A stretch of 64,000 nt of DNA from Corynebacterium sp. TAE3-ERU12 (GTDB taxonomy: Bacteria; Actinomycetota; Actinomycetes; Mycobacteriales; Mycobacteriaceae): the NCBI RefSeq assembly GCF_019209905.1, contig NZ_JAHUTM010000001.1:1054001-1118000 (forward strand). Reading direction: 5' to 3'. The position numbers were made by a program, and so were the translations under genes. Positions 49,520 to 59,349 of the stretch are shown one piece after another (positions within the stretch are counted from its first letter, which is position 1; each line of letters opens with the position of its first letter). The notes under the pieces are model-generated. The model was not told the DNA's origin. It saw nothing but the letters and a program-made list of their open reading frames with translations, and searched no databases.

Positions 49520-50427
49520 GCGCACCAACGCCGATCGCTGTTATTGGCCCCACCGGCAGCGGCAAATCTGACCTTGGCCTGGAGCTTGCCGAATACTTCC
49601 ATGGCGAGATCATCAATGTGGACTCCATGCAGCTCTACCGCGGCATGGATATCGGTACCGCGAAACTGCCCGTGGCGCAGCGCCGCGGTATCCCGCATCA
49701 TCTGCTCGATGTCCTTGATGTGACCGAGCCGGCCTCTGTTGCGGCGTACCAACAGCAGGCCATTGCCGTGGTTGAGGACCTTCGGGCCCGCAATATCACC
49801 CCGATTCTGGTGGGTGGTTCGATGCTTTATGTCCAGTCGCTTGTGGATGACTGGCAGTTTCCCCCAACCGACCCCGAGGTCCGGAAGAAATGGGAACGCA
49901 CCCAGGATGAGATTGGCGTTGAGGCCCTGCATAAGCACCTCGCCAGCGTCGACCCGGCCGCGGCGAGCACCATCGAAACCCGCGACCCCCGCCGCATTGT
50001 GCGCGCACTGGAGGTTATTGAACTGACCGGGAAACCATTCGCGGCAACAAAACCCCCGGTCAACGCGCCGCCACGGTGGGGTACCCACATCATTGGGATG
50101 GGCACTGTCAACGAGTGGCTGCACGAACGCATCGCCCAGCGCGCCCACACCATGTTCGACGCGGGTTTAGTGGAGGAGGTGCGCGGCCTTATCGACGTTG
50201 GCCTGCGCGATGGTGTCACCGCCAGCAAAGCCATCGGGTACTCCCAGGCTCTTGAGCTTCTTGATGGCACACTCACCGAGGCCGAGGCCCGCGAACAGAC
50301 CATCATCGGCACCCGCCGTTACGTGCGTCGGCAGCGTTCCTGGTTTAAACGCGACCCCCGGGTCCAGTGGGTCGATGCCGCGGCCCCCAATGTGGTTGGC
50401 GAGGCCTTGCGCACACTTGGCCACTAA
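49516..50427 (+). CDS. miaA: tRNA dimethylallyltransferase
   Basis: Transfers dimethylallyl to A37 of tRNAs reading UNN codons (303 residues). P-loop [14 protein letters not shown] (about 11-24), [17 protein letters not shown] (about 35-51), the catalytic Asp within this segment, and [15 protein letters not shown] (about 97-111) are family signatures; [14 protein letters not shown] near the C terminus contacts tRNA. The GTG overlaps the previous TGA. MiaB, encoded upstream, acts on its product. Confidence 0.95.
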   Translation: MSAPTPIAVIGPTGSGKSDLGLELAEYFHGEIINVDSMQLYRGMDIGTAKLPVAQRRGIPHHLLDVLDVTEPASVAAYQQQAIAVVEDLRARNITPILVGGSMLYVQSLVDDWQFPPTDPEVRKKWERTQDEIGVEALHKHLASVDPAAASTIETRDPRRIVRALEVIELTGKPFAATKPPVNAPPRWGTHIIGMGTVNEWLHERIAQRAHTMFDAGLVEEVRGLIDVGLRDGVTASKAIGYSQALELLDGTLTEAEAREQTIIGTRRYVRRQRSWFKRDPRVQWVDAAAPNVVGEALRTLGH

Positions 50428-50438
50428 CCGGGGCCGGG

Positions 50439-50444
50439 TACCAT
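50439..50444 (+). promoter_or_regulatory. -10 element of dapF (leaderless)
   Basis: TACCAT lies 7 bases before the dapF ATG. Confidence 0.4.
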
Positions 50445-50451
50445 TCGTGCC

Positions 50452-51303
50452 ATGCATTTCCTCAAAGGCCACGGCACCGAGAACGACTTCATCATCATCC
50501 CCGATGCCTCCGGAGAACTCGATCTGAGCGCCGAGCAGGTTGCCGCTTTATGTGACCGCCGCGCCGGGATCGGTGCCGACGGCATTTTGCGGGTCGTCCG
50601 CGCCGGCAGTCTTGGCACGGGCGAAGTGCTTGCCGACGGTATCGGCGAAGACGACTGGTTTATGGATTACCGCAATGCCGATGGTTCCATCGCCGAAATG
50701 TGCGGCAATGGGGTGCGCGTTTTCGCCCACTACATCGCTTCTCGTGGGCTTGCCGACGGCCCCGACATCCGGGTGGCCACCCGCGCGGGATTGCGCCCGG
50801 TGACGGTGCATTCCGCCGATGAGCGCACCGGCGAGGTCACCGTCGATATGGGCACGGTTGGGGTTTTAGGCGCGGCGTCGTGTTTCGTCGGTGCGGGCCG
50901 CTTCGGTGGTGTCGGTATCGACGTCGGAAATCCGCATCTTGCCTGTGTTGTACCGGGCCTCGACGCGGACGGGCTTGCGCAACTTGACCTCACTGCCCAC
51001 GTGGACGTACCTGCGGATATGTTCCCGGCCGGGGTGAACCTGGAGATCCTCACCCCGCTGCGTGAAGGGGCAGTGCACATGCGTGTGATCGAACGCGGCT
51101 CCGGGGAAACCCGTTCGTGTGGCACCGGCACTGTGGCCGCCGCGGTGGCGGCCCTGGCCGATAGTGGTGAGCTTTCTGGCACTGTCACCGTCACTGTGCC
51201 CGGCGGTGAAGTCCAGGTCAGCGTGTCCGCGGAGGGAGCGGCGACGCTGACTGGCCCGTCCATCATCCTCGCCGAAGGCGATGTGGATCTCGCTGCGCTT
51301 TAA
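50452..51303 (+). CDS. dapF: Diaminopimelate epimerase
   Basis: Converts LL- to meso-diaminopimelate for lysine and peptidoglycan (283 residues). Both catalytic cysteines are seen: [13 protein letters not shown] (about 82-94) and [13 protein letters not shown] (about 222-234). [12 protein letters not shown] at the N terminus and [12 protein letters not shown] near 161 are also typical. A short ATG-initiated gene after a -10 hexamer. Its TAA shares the bases TTAA (51300-51303) with the stop of the next, convergent gene. The third dap gene in the window. Confidence 0.95.
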   Translation: MHFLKGHGTENDFIIIPDASGELDLSAEQVAALCDRRAGIGADGILRVVRAGSLGTGEVLADGIGEDDWFMDYRNADGSIAEMCGNGVRVFAHYIASRGLADGPDIRVATRAGLRPVTVHSADERTGEVTVDMGTVGVLGAASCFVGAGRFGGVGIDVGNPHLACVVPGLDADGLAQLDLTAHVDVPADMFPAGVNLEILTPLREGAVHMRVIERGSGETRSCGTGTVAAAVAALADSGELSGTVTVTVPGGEVQVSVSAEGAATLTGPSIILAEGDVDLAAL

Positions 51304-52064
51304 CCGCAGCCGCAACCGCCGGAACCGCAGCCGCACCCATCGCCGCAGCCAGCCGGCGGGATAATTTCGCCCACCATCTGCACGGTGCCGGACACCACCA
51401 TTCCTGGTTCAAGCGTCGGCACGTCATCGGTACTGACGCAGAAATCCATCGGCACTGGTCCGGCAGTGATCGTGGCGTGGTAGAAATTCTCGCCAGTCAG
51501 CGCATTGGCGCGGCGGTCCACACTGGACACCGTCGCCGAAATCACCGCACACGCATTCGGCACCCCACCGCCTGCCCGCAACACCGGGGCAGCACCGACC
51601 GGATTGAAGGTTCCGGGACGGTTACCGGTGCGTTCGGCATAGGCGTCAGCAGAGGCGTCGGTAGTGATATCTAAAGCCAGGCCTGTTAACGCGACTTGTT
51701 CGAAAGACTGGGTGCCGGCCTCCACAATCATCGGCCCCTGGGCGATATGTGCGGTCAGGGAGCACACGGTTTTTTCGAAATTGGGGGAGGAGGGCACGTC
51801 GTCGGTGATGTCGACTACTGAGAGCACATCATCGACCGGGCTGACATGCCCGGTAATTGTGCTGCTGGAGGCAAAGCCGGTGTACGTGGAGAAAGGCTCC
51901 ACGCCCAGGATGTATAGCTGCGCGCCAGAGGGGTCGTCATAGCGCACCAGCTGGCCATCGCGAACCTCACCGATGACGGATAGCCGGTAGGTGGCGATTG
52001 CGGCCTCGATGGTTTCGCGCCAATCGGAGGTTCCGAAGCCAATGCTTTGCAGGTCGGTGCTCAT
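51300..52064 (-). CDS. Corynebacterial hypothetical protein with Cys/Gly-rich tail
   Basis: 254 residues, no family recognised. The body is acidic, apparently soluble and without signal or membrane segment; it contains [20 protein letters not shown] near 40 and [18 protein letters not shown] near 200. The last 15 residues are [15 protein letters not shown]: six cysteines in alternation with glycine, which looks like a metal-binding or iron-sulfur-type tail. The ATG follows a minus-strand TAGGAT by 7 bases. It lies convergent with dapF and divergent from hflX. Confidence 0.75.
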   Translation of the reverse strand: MSTDLQSIGFGTSDWRETIEAAIATYRLSVIGEVRDGQLVRYDDPSGAQLYILGVEPFSTYTGFASSSTITGHVSPVDDVLSVVDITDDVPSSPNFEKTVCSLTAHIAQGPMIVEAGTQSFEQVALTGLALDITTDASADAYAERTGNRPGTFNPVGAAPVLRAGGGVPNACAVISATVSSVDRRANALTGENFYHATITAGPVPMDFCVSTDDVPTLEPGMVVSGTVQMVGEIIPPAGCGDGCGCGSGGCGCG

Positions 52065-52071
52065 ACCGATG

Positions 52072-52077
52072 ATCCTA
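52072..52077 (-). promoter_or_regulatory. -10 element of the gene at 51300-52064 (leaderless)
   Basis: Minus-strand TAGGAT lies 7 bases before the ATG at 52064. Confidence 0.4.
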
Positions 52078-52166
52078 GTGGTCGGTTGCCCCCGGACGGA
52101 ACCAGCGGTGAGTAGTGCTCACGTAATTACCGCACCCTTGCGATAACCGTGCACAATAGAGCCCAT

Positions 52167-53732
52167 ATGAATGATGACCACACTTTCGACGCGCCTTCTG
52201 CGGGTGGCTCCGAAACGCCTGCAGGCACCGAGTCCGCCGACGACCTCATCGCCCGCGCGTTCGCCGATAATGACCACGGCCCGCTGCCGGTACGCCCAGT
52301 GAGCCCCGGCCCGGCCGTGGAGAATGAGCAGCCCACCACAGGCGATCTTGACCTTGAGGCCCGCTCCTCGCTGCGTCGCCTCACCCGTGCAGCAACCCAC
52401 ACCCAAGACGCCGAGGACATCACCGAAGTCGAGTACCGCCAGCTGCGTCTGGAACGAGTCATTCTGCTGGGTGTGTGGACCGAAGGCAGCCTCGCTGAGG
52501 CCGAAGCATCCATGGCTGAGCTGCAGGCCCTGGCGGAGACGGCGGGCTCTGAGGTTCTCGAATCTGTCATCCAGCGCCGTGACCAACCCGACCCCGGCAC
52601 CTATATCGGTTCCGGCAAGGTCAAAGAACTGCGCGATATCGTCGCCGCCACCGGTGCGGACACCGTCATTGCTGATGGTGAACTTTCCCCGGGCCAGATG
52701 GTTGCCCTGGAGGACAAGCTGGATGCGAAGGTCATTGACCGCACCATGCTGATTTTGGATATCTTCGCCCAACATGCGAAGTCCAAAGAAGGCAAGGCGC
52801 AGGTCAGTCTTGCCCAGATGCAGTACTTGATTACGCGCCTGCGTGGCTGGGGTCATTCGATGTCCCGTCAGGCCGGTGGTCGGGCGGGTTCTAATGGTGG
52901 TGTGGGCCTGCGTGGCCCCGGTGAGACCAAGATTGAGACCGACCGTCGGCGCCTGCGCCAGGATATGGCCCGGATTCGCCGCGAACTGGAATCAATGAAG
53001 ACTGCCCGCTCGGTGGGTCGTGCTCGCCGACGGTCCGGGCATCTGCCGCGCATCGCCATTGCCGGCTATACGAATGCGGGCAAGTCGTCGCTGCTTAACG
53101 CCCTGACCGGCGCCGGGGTGCTGGTAGAAAATGCCCTATTCGCCACCCTGGACCCCACCACGCGCCGCGCGCAGCTGCGCGACGGGCGCACTGTCATCAT
53201 GACTGACACGGTGGGTTTTGTCCGCCACCTACCCACCCAGTTGGTGGAGGCTTTCCGGTCCACAGTCGAAGAAATCGTTGAGGCCGATCTTATTGTGCAC
53301 GTCGCTGATGGCTCCGATGCTTTCCCGCTGAGCCAAATCAGCACTGTCACCGACGTCATTGCCGATATTGCTGCCGAACGTGGTGACACACCGCCACCGG
53401 AGCTGCTGGTGATCAACAAGATCGACCAGGCTGAGCCGTCCACCCTGGTTCAGCTGCGGCATGCGCTTGACGACGCCGTATTCGTTTCTGCGGCCACTGG
53501 TGAAGGTATTGATGAACTGCAGACCCGGGTGGAACTGGCCTTGAATATGTTCGACTCCCAGGTCGAACTCTTGGTGCCGTTTGACCGGGGCGATATCGTC
53601 GCCCGGGTGCATGAACAAGGCACCGTGCTCTCCGAGAGCTATACCGAACAGGGCACTTTAATTGAAGCCCGTATTCCCCGACAGTCCGCAGAGCAGCTGC
53701 GTTCCTTTTTCACCACTGGTGCCAGCGCGTAG
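52167..53732 (+). CDS. hflX: GTPase HflX
   Basis: Ribosome-binding GTPase that splits or rescues stalled ribosomes under stress (about 521 residues). The N-terminal HflX domain (about 80-270) contains PDPGTYIGSGKVKEL and GPGETKIETDRRRLR; the G domain has G1 GYTNAGKSSLLNAL (about 306), G3 DTVGFVRHLP and G4 NKID. The first 80 residues are acidic and variable. The ATG at 52167 is preferred to GTG 52149. CACAAT near 52152 may be the -10. It matches Rv2725c in position. Confidence 0.94.
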   Translation: MNDDHTFDAPSAGGSETPAGTESADDLIARAFADNDHGPLPVRPVSPGPAVENEQPTTGDLDLEARSSLRRLTRAATHTQDAEDITEVEYRQLRLERVILLGVWTEGSLAEAEASMAELQALAETAGSEVLESVIQRRDQPDPGTYIGSGKVKELRDIVAATGADTVIADGELSPGQMVALEDKLDAKVIDRTMLILDIFAQHAKSKEGKAQVSLAQMQYLITRLRGWGHSMSRQAGGRAGSNGGVGLRGPGETKIETDRRRLRQDMARIRRELESMKTARSVGRARRRSGHLPRIAIAGYTNAGKSSLLNALTGAGVLVENALFATLDPTTRRAQLRDGRTVIMTDTVGFVRHLPTQLVEAFRSTVEEIVEADLIVHVADGSDAFPLSQISTVTDVIADIAAERGDTPPPELLVINKIDQAEPSTLVQLRHALDDAVFVSAATGEGIDELQTRVELALNMFDSQVELLVPFDRGDIVARVHEQGTVLSESYTEQGTLIEARIPRQSAEQLRSFFTTGASA

Positions 53733-53735
53733 CAT
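53730..53735 (+). promoter_or_regulatory. Possible -10 element of the uracil-type permease gene
   Basis: TAGCAT overlaps the hflX stop and lies 8 bases before the GTG at 53744. Confidence 0.3.
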
Positions 53736-53743
53736 TAGCGGCC

Positions 53744-55063
53744 GTGACCACTGAGCGCGTACAAACTACACCTGAACAACCCCACCGCGGATCTTTTTTC
53801 GGTTGGAAACTGCACGGCGACGGCCGCCATATCGAACGTGGGGCAGTGGTTGCCCCTGAGGAACGTCTCGACTGGCCGCGCACTATCGGCATCGGCATGC
53901 AGCATGTCATTGCCATGTTCGGCGCGACCCTTTTGGTGCCGTTGCTCACCGGGTTCCCGGTCAACACCACCTTATTGTTCTCCGGTCTGGGCACGATCTT
54001 ATTCCTGCTGCTCACCCGCAACCGGCTCCCCAGCTACCTAGGTTCTTCCTTCGCGTTCATCGCCCCGCTGACTGCTACCCAGGCCGATGGCATCGGCGCC
54101 CAGTTGGGCATTGTTATCTCCTGCGGTATTGCGCTGACCCTGGTCGGCCTTGTGGTGAAGATGGCCGGGCGTCAGATTATTGACGCTGTTATGCCTCCGG
54201 CTGTCACCGGCGCGATTGTGGCGCTTATTGGTTTCAACCTGGCACCGGCTGCTACCGATAATTTCGCCACCCAGCCGCTGGTGGCGTTTATCACCATGGC
54301 TGCCATTGTGGTGGCTACTGTGGCGGGCCGGGGCATGGTCGCCCGGCTCGGTGTGCTCATCGGTGTCATTATCGGCTGGTTATTCGCCGCGCTGACCGGC
54401 AATCTTGACCCGGCAGCCACTGATGCGCTCAATGGCGCGAACTGGTTTGGGGTGCCCCAATTCCATGCCCCAGAGTTCCACCTCAATGCGGTGCTCATCG
54501 GCCTGCCGGTCATTGTCGTGCTCATCGCCGAAAACGTCGGCCACGTCAAGGCCGTGTCCGCCATGACTGCCCGCGATCTCGACGACCTTGCCGGTGATGC
54601 GCTCATCGCCGATGGTCTTGCCACTACCGTCGCCGGTGGCTTCGGCGGCTCGGGTACCACCACCTACGCGGAAAATATTGGCGTCATGGCGGCTACTCGC
54701 GTCTACTCCACCGCCGCATACTGGGTGGCCGCCGCCACCGCCATTGCGTTGGCGTTTATCCCGAAGTTCGGCGCCCTCATCCTGACCATTCCCACTGGTG
54801 TGCTCGGTGGTGCAGCCATTGTTCTCTACGGCCTTATCGGCATGTTGGGTGTGCGGATCTGGATGGATAGTCAGGTCGACTTCAATAACCCGGTCAACCT
54901 CACCGCTGCGGCTACCGCGATGGTTGCCGGTATCGGCAACCTGACCCTCAATATCGGCGACCTCACGCTGGAGGGTATCGCCTGGGGTTCGGTGGGCATC
55001 ATCGTCGGCTACCCGATTCTCACCCGTCTTTACAGACTCGTCGGGGAGGGCGGGCAACAGTAG
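53744..55063 (+). CDS. NCS2 family nucleobase permease (uracil/xanthine type)
   Basis: 439 residues with about 14 hydrophobic segments. GMQHVIAMFGATLLVPLLTG (about 53-72), the family start signature, the FIAPLTA segment with LGSSFAFIAP near 106, and LIAENVGHVKAVSAMTARDL (about 263-282), where the Glu binds the base in UraA, are present. It is most like uracil permeases (UraA), using the proton gradient; xanthine is a possible alternative. A strong terminator follows. Confidence 0.88.
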   Translation: MTTERVQTTPEQPHRGSFFGWKLHGDGRHIERGAVVAPEERLDWPRTIGIGMQHVIAMFGATLLVPLLTGFPVNTTLLFSGLGTILFLLLTRNRLPSYLGSSFAFIAPLTATQADGIGAQLGIVISCGIALTLVGLVVKMAGRQIIDAVMPPAVTGAIVALIGFNLAPAATDNFATQPLVAFITMAAIVVATVAGRGMVARLGVLIGVIIGWLFAALTGNLDPAATDALNGANWFGVPQFHAPEFHLNAVLIGLPVIVVLIAENVGHVKAVSAMTARDLDDLAGDALIADGLATTVAGGFGGSGTTTYAENIGVMAATRVYSTAAYWVAAATAIALAFIPKFGALILTIPTGVLGGAAIVLYGLIGMLGVRIWMDSQVDFNNPVNLTAAATAMVAGIGNLTLNIGDLTLEGIAWGSVGIIVGYPILTRLYRLVGEGGQQ

Positions 55064-55078
55064 CCCAACCGCCAAAGA

Positions 55079-55112
55079 GGCCCTGCACCAGAACTGGTGC
55101 AGGGCCTTTTGC
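55079..55112. terminator. Bidirectional terminator
   Basis: GGCCCTGCACCAG (55079-55091) pairs perfectly with CTGGTGCAGGGCC (55094-55106) across two bases, followed by TTTTG. It stands between the permease gene and convergent ptsH. Confidence 0.88.
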
Positions 55113-55126
55113 TGTGCAGTAGGGCT

Positions 55127-55402
55127 CTACTCGTCGTCGAGATTGCTTTCCACGAGCTCAGCGATCTTCTCCAGTGCCTCTTCATTATCCGAGGAGATGG
55201 TGACCTTATCGCCATATTCGGCGCCCAGTGACATGATCATCAGCGATGATGCAGCGTCGGCGGGCTCCAGATCGTCGTCATCGGCGTCGACAAGCTCGAT
55301 CAGGATTTCGTCGTCGTATTCGGCAGCAACATCGGAAATCACGGTTGCCGGGCGGGCGTGCAGGCCGACGGTCGAGCCGACAGTAACGGTGCGGGAAGCC
55401 AT
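55127..55402 (-). CDS. ptsH: Phosphocarrier protein HPr
   Basis: The general PTS phosphocarrier (91 residues) that passes phosphate from EI to the sugar-specific EII. His15 is in TVGLHARPAT. The acidic stretch DADDDDLEPAD near 39-49 is longer than in enteric HPr. The Ser-46-type region (ASSLMIMSLGAEYGD) is present, but actinobacteria lack the Gram-positive HPr kinase so its use is unknown. The ATG at 55402 is preceded by AAAGGATGG. It follows ptsF after a 96-base gap with a hairpin. Confidence 0.95.
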   Translation of the reverse strand: MASRTVTVGSTVGLHARPATVISDVAAEYDDEILIELVDADDDDLEPADAASSLMIMSLGAEYGDKVTISSDNEEALEKIAELVESNLDDE

Positions 55403-55460
55403 ATGGTGGCCATCCTTTCGATAAGCGCGGTGGCGACGATTGCCGCCGGGGATGTGACCC

Positions 55461-55485
55461 AACCCCGGCCTGTATGACCGGGGTT
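55461..55485 (-). promoter_or_regulatory. Hairpin between ptsF and ptsH
   Basis: AACCCCGG (55461-55468) pairs perfectly with CCGGGGTT (55478-55485). There is no T tract after it on the minus strand, so it could protect or partly attenuate the ptsF-ptsH transcript, allowing separate HPr levels. Confidence 0.4.
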
Positions 55486-55498
55486 CTGAAAGTCAATC

Positions 55499-57574
55499 TT
55501 AGTTGGCGGCGCCCACGGATGCACCAGCCTGTGCAGACTCCTCGGCAGTCGTACGGGAACCACTGGGGCGCCAGAACTGCTTCAACACCGCCACCAGCAC
55601 TGCTGCCACCACGGTGCCGACGATGATGGATGCGATCCACAGCAGCGGCTTATCGATAGCGAACAGCACGAAAATGCCGCCATGCGGTGCGCGGGAAGCA
55701 GCACCCAGGGCCATAGACATCGCACCGGTCACCGCGCCGCCAGCCATAATCGACGGGATGACCCGCAGCGGGTCAGCAGCCGCGAATGGGATAGCGCCCT
55801 CGGAGATAAACGAGGCACCCAGCAGCCAGCCGGCCTTGCCGTTCTCCCGCTCGGCGGGGGTGAACAGGCCCGGGCGCAGTGCAGAGGCCAGCGCCATAGC
55901 CAGCGGCGGAACCATGCCTGCTGCCATCACAGCGGCCATGATCTGCATTGCGAACTCATCGCCGGTGGACAATCCAGCAGTGGCGAATAGGTAGGCGGCC
56001 TTATTCACCGGGCCACCCATATCGGTGCACATCATCAGACCCAAGATGAGCCCCAGTACCGCCGCAGAGGTGCCGTCGAGGCCACTGAGCCAGTTCTGCA
56101 TGCCGGTCATCACAGCGGTCAACGGCACACCCAGGAACAGGTACATCAGCAGGCCGACGGCAGCTGATGCCAGCAATGGGATGATCACTACGGGCATCAG
56201 GGAGGCCAGCCAACGCGGAACCTTCAGTGAGCCCAGGCCCAGTGCAATAAAACCGGCGATAATGCCGATGACCAGGCCGCCGAGGAAGCCAGCGCCGATT
56301 GCAGCCGAAATTGCGCCGCCGATAAAACCGGGGGCGATACCGGGGCGGCCAGCCAAGCCGTAGGCGATATAGGCGGCCAAAATGGCGACGATCACGCTCA
56401 TCCCGTAGCCGCCGGTGACGAAGAAAATAGACCCGAGGTAGAGCAACAACCCGGAGCGGTTAACCGTTACTGGGTCACCATCGACGGCCACGGTATTCGA
56501 AGGCAAGTCCCACAGGCTGTACCCGGTAGCGACCTGGTCGGCGACCTTGGTGACGTCGAAATCACCGAAGAGGAAGCCCAGTGCGATGAGCAAACCGGAG
56601 GCGGCGACGAACGGGACCATATAGGACACGCCGGTCATCACGGCCTGTTGGATGCGCTTGCCCCAGCTCAGGCCGGAGCCGGCATGTTCATCGGTTATTG
56701 ATGAGTCGGCGTTGGTGCCGCTGACCGTGGTGGCCTGTGGGTTCGTGGAGGCCGCTACGGCGGCGTCGATCAGTGCGTCCGGTTCGTTGATGGCGCGCTT
56801 CACACCACACTCAACCAAGGGTTTGCCGGCGAATCTTTCCCGGTCGCGCACGCCCACGTCGGTTGCGAAAATCACCGCGTCGGCATGGGCAATGGTGTCG
56901 TGGGAAAGCGCCTGGGTCGATGAGGAGCCTTGAGTTTCGACCTCAAGGTGCACATCATCGCGAGCCTGCGCGGCCTGGGTCAGTGAATCGGCGGCCATAT
57001 AGGTGTGGGCGATACCTGTGGGGCAGGCCGTGATGGCGACGATCCGAGTCACAGTGTTGCCGGAGGCAGCCGTGCCGGTGGGGGTGCCCACATTATCGAT
57101 GCTGGAGGCATTGTGATTGGGCTTATTGTCGATGTACTGACCGACCGCGTCGACGACCTCTGCTGGCGATTCTGCGCCCCGGAGCCTGGCCCGGAAGTCC
57201 TTTTTCACCAGCGCACGGGCTAGTTTAGACAAGATCTTCATATGGGCCTTATCCCCGTCGGCAGGCGCGCCGATAAGGAAAACCAGGTCGGCCGGCCCAT
57301 CGGGCCCGGAGAAGTCCACCGGGTTCGCGAGGCGGGCGAAGACCAGCGTTGGGGTGGTGATGGCGCTGCTGCGGCAATGCGGGATAGCCACACCGCCGGG
57401 AACGCCGGTGGCTGACTTGTGCTCCCGAGCCAGTGCATCGTCGGCAAGCTGGTCGGTGTCCGTGGCGCGGCCGGCCCGGTAGGCGATATGTGCGAGGTGG
57501 CGGATGACGTCGTCGGCGCTGGTTCCAGCAGACACGTCGAGCTCGACGAGCTCAGGGGTAACGATGTCAGTCAT
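55499..57574 (-). CDS. ptsF: Fructose-specific PTS enzyme II (EIIABC)
   Basis: Membrane transporter that imports fructose as fructose-1-phosphate (691 residues). EIIA comes first (about 1-150, active His66 in VAIPHCRSS), then EIIB (about 175-275, active Cys184 in AITACPTGIAHTYMAADS), then EIIC with about nine hydrophobic segments (about 320-670). The order A-B-C in one chain is the actinobacterial fructose type. It follows fruK after 15 bases and precedes ptsH, the usual corynebacterial cluster, regulated by FruR and global sugar control. Confidence 0.96.
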   Translation of the reverse strand: MTDIVTPELVELDVSAGTSADDVIRHLAHIAYRAGRATDTDQLADDALAREHKSATGVPGGVAIPHCRSSAITTPTLVFARLANPVDFSGPDGPADLVFLIGAPADGDKAHMKILSKLARALVKKDFRARLRGAESPAEVVDAVGQYIDNKPNHNASSIDNVGTPTGTAASGNTVTRIVAITACPTGIAHTYMAADSLTQAAQARDDVHLEVETQGSSSTQALSHDTIAHADAVIFATDVGVRDRERFAGKPLVECGVKRAINEPDALIDAAVAASTNPQATTVSGTNADSSITDEHAGSGLSWGKRIQQAVMTGVSYMVPFVAASGLLIALGFLFGDFDVTKVADQVATGYSLWDLPSNTVAVDGDPVTVNRSGLLLYLGSIFFVTGGYGMSVIVAILAAYIAYGLAGRPGIAPGFIGGAISAAIGAGFLGGLVIGIIAGFIALGLGSLKVPRWLASLMPVVIIPLLASAAVGLLMYLFLGVPLTAVMTGMQNWLSGLDGTSAAVLGLILGLMMCTDMGGPVNKAAYLFATAGLSTGDEFAMQIMAAVMAAGMVPPLAMALASALRPGLFTPAERENGKAGWLLGASFISEGAIPFAAADPLRVIPSIMAGGAVTGAMSMALGAASRAPHGGIFVLFAIDKPLLWIASIIVGTVVAAVLVAVLKQFWRPSGSRTTAEESAQAGASVGAAN

Positions 57575-57589
57575 GATGTCTTTTCTTGG

Positions 57590-58573
57590 TTAGCCGTCGA
57601 GGGTGGTGACGGTGGACTGTTCGGGATGAACCTGCTCCGGCGTAGGGGCTGTAGTACCAGGCAGGGCAGTAGCAGCGGCCCCATAGGCCACCGCATTAGT
57701 GAGGCATTCCGACGGTTGCGCCCCGGCGGTGCGGGCCAGCAAATAGCCCGCTAAAGCCGAGTCGCCGGCCCCCACCGTCGACAGCGGAATAATCGACGGG
57801 GAGGTGGCGTGGAGTACGGGTTCGTCTTTGCGGACAAGAATCGCACCGGCCTCGCCGAGGGTGACCAGGAGTTCACGAACACCAAGGTCATTAACCTTGC
57901 GGGCGGCGGCGATAAGATCGTCGAAATCGCCGTGGCAGGCGCGTTTTTCCAGCTCCAGGCCGTCGACGTCGGCAAGCTGGCCCAGTTCGAAACCATTGGG
58001 CTTCATCAGATCCGGTGCAGCTGATCTGTCACCGGTGCGCAAACCGTGCGCAATGGCCGCCAAAGGGCGGTCGGAGGTATCAACCGCAATCTGAATATTC
58101 GGGTTCGCCGAACGCAGTGCGGAAATAGCTTCGAGGTAGAACCGGTCCTCAACGCCACAGGGCAGACTGCCGGCCAGCACAATCCAGGTGCTTTCCACAG
58201 CGTAGGTCCGCAGCGCATTCAAACAGCGCGGGGCGGTATCGGATTCCCAGGACGCACCAGGGGTATTGAGCTTCGTAGTGGTGCCATCGGGCTCAATGAT
58301 GGACATATTGGTGCGCGCCTCATCATTGGTGTCGATGGTGCGGTAGGGAATATTTGCCGCCCGCACCAGCCGAGAAAACCGGCCCGAAGTGGCCACCGGC
58401 ACCAAAGCCAGAGTGCTGTGCCCGGCCAAATGGATGGCATTGGCCACATTGACGCCCTTGCCGCCGGCGACGTCAATAGCGTCAGTCAGCCGGTAGACGC
58501 CGCCGCGGTGCAGCTCGGTGCGGATCCGGCAGGTGCGGTCAATAGAAGGATTGGGGGTCAGGGTGATGATCAT
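57590..58573 (-). CDS. fruK: 1-phosphofructokinase
   Basis: PfkB-family sugar kinase converting fructose-1-phosphate to fructose-1,6-bisphosphate (327 residues). MIITLTPNPSIDRT at the N terminus, the GGKGVNVANAIHLAGH motif (about 38-53) and the catalytic GAGDSALAGYLLART (about 267-281) are seen. The ATG overlaps the fruR TGA (ATGA). It acts directly on the product of PtsF, encoded next. Confidence 0.95.
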   Translation of the reverse strand: MIITLTPNPSIDRTCRIRTELHRGGVYRLTDAIDVAGGKGVNVANAIHLAGHSTLALVPVATSGRFSRLVRAANIPYRTIDTNDEARTNMSIIEPDGTTTKLNTPGASWESDTAPRCLNALRTYAVESTWIVLAGSLPCGVEDRFYLEAISALRSANPNIQIAVDTSDRPLAAIAHGLRTGDRSAAPDLMKPNGFELGQLADVDGLELEKRACHGDFDDLIAAARKVNDLGVRELLVTLGEAGAILVRKDEPVLHATSPSIIPLSTVGAGDSALAGYLLARTAGAQPSECLTNAVAYGAAATALPGTTAPTPEQVHPEQSTVTTLDG

Positions 58574-59349
58574 TGGGCGATGACAACCTCGACGCCATGT
58601 TCGCGCACCTCATCAAGGAAGGCCTGCGGTGCCGAATCATCGGTGATGACCACGTCAATATCCGACAGTGATGCGAAGCTGACCAGGTAATCGCGGCCGA
58701 GTTTGGTGGAATCGCACAGCACCACCACAGTGCGGGCATTAGCGATCATGGCGCGTTTCACCGCGGCTTCCTGCGGGTCAGCGGTGGATAAGCCGTGGTC
58801 GATGGTCACGGCATTAGAACCAATAAAGGCAACCTCGGCGCGCATCAGCGCCAGGGTGCGCAACGCCTGATCCCCGACCACGGCCTGGGTGATGGCGCGC
58901 ACTGAGCCGCCCACAAGCTGCAGCTCCATATACGGGTTGGCGGCCAGGATAAGCGCGGCGGGAAGTGAGTTCGTCACCACCGACCAGTGCCGGTTGGCGG
59001 GGTCAGCGGACATCAGTTTCGCCAGCGCTTCGGTGGTGGTGCCACCGTCGAGGAACACCCCAGCGGCGTTTTCGGGCAGGAAATCCACCGCGGCGCGGGC
59101 GATGAGGCGCTTAGCATCGCGTTGCGCGTTCTCGCGGTCAGCGACGGATACTTCCAAGGTTTGGAAGGCTTTTGCTGCCACAGCGCCGCCGTGGACGCGG
59201 TTGACGGCGCCCTCGTCGGCAAGTTCTTTGAGATCGCGGCGGATAGTCTCACTGGTCACATTGAATGTGCGGGCGAGTTCGGCGACCATCACGCGGCCTT
59301 CAACCGCGGTGAGGGAAGCGATTTTGCGGCGTCGTTCCTCTGCGTACAC
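58570..59349 (-). CDS. fruR: DeoR-family regulator FruR
   Basis: Transcriptional repressor of the fructose PTS genes (259 residues). An N-terminal winged helix (EERRRKIASLTAVEGRVMVA to about residue 60, with TSETIRRDLKEL), then a sugar-phosphate sensing domain with VFLDGGTTTEALAKLM near 100, the usual DeoR effector pocket. In C. glutamicum FruR represses fruR-fruK-ptsF and ptsI and ptsH, relieved by fructose-1-phosphate. The GTG at 59349 follows AAGGAGA; the frame is open to 59376. Confidence 0.92.
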   Translation of the reverse strand: MYAEERRRKIASLTAVEGRVMVAELARTFNVTSETIRRDLKELADEGAVNRVHGGAVAAKAFQTLEVSVADRENAQRDAKRLIARAAVDFLPENAAGVFLDGGTTTEALAKLMSADPANRHWSVVTNSLPAALILAANPYMELQLVGGSVRAITQAVVGDQALRTLALMRAEVAFIGSNAVTIDHGLSTADPQEAAVKRAMIANARTVVVLCDSTKLGRDYLVSFASLSDIDVVITDDSAPQAFLDEVREHGVEVVIAQ

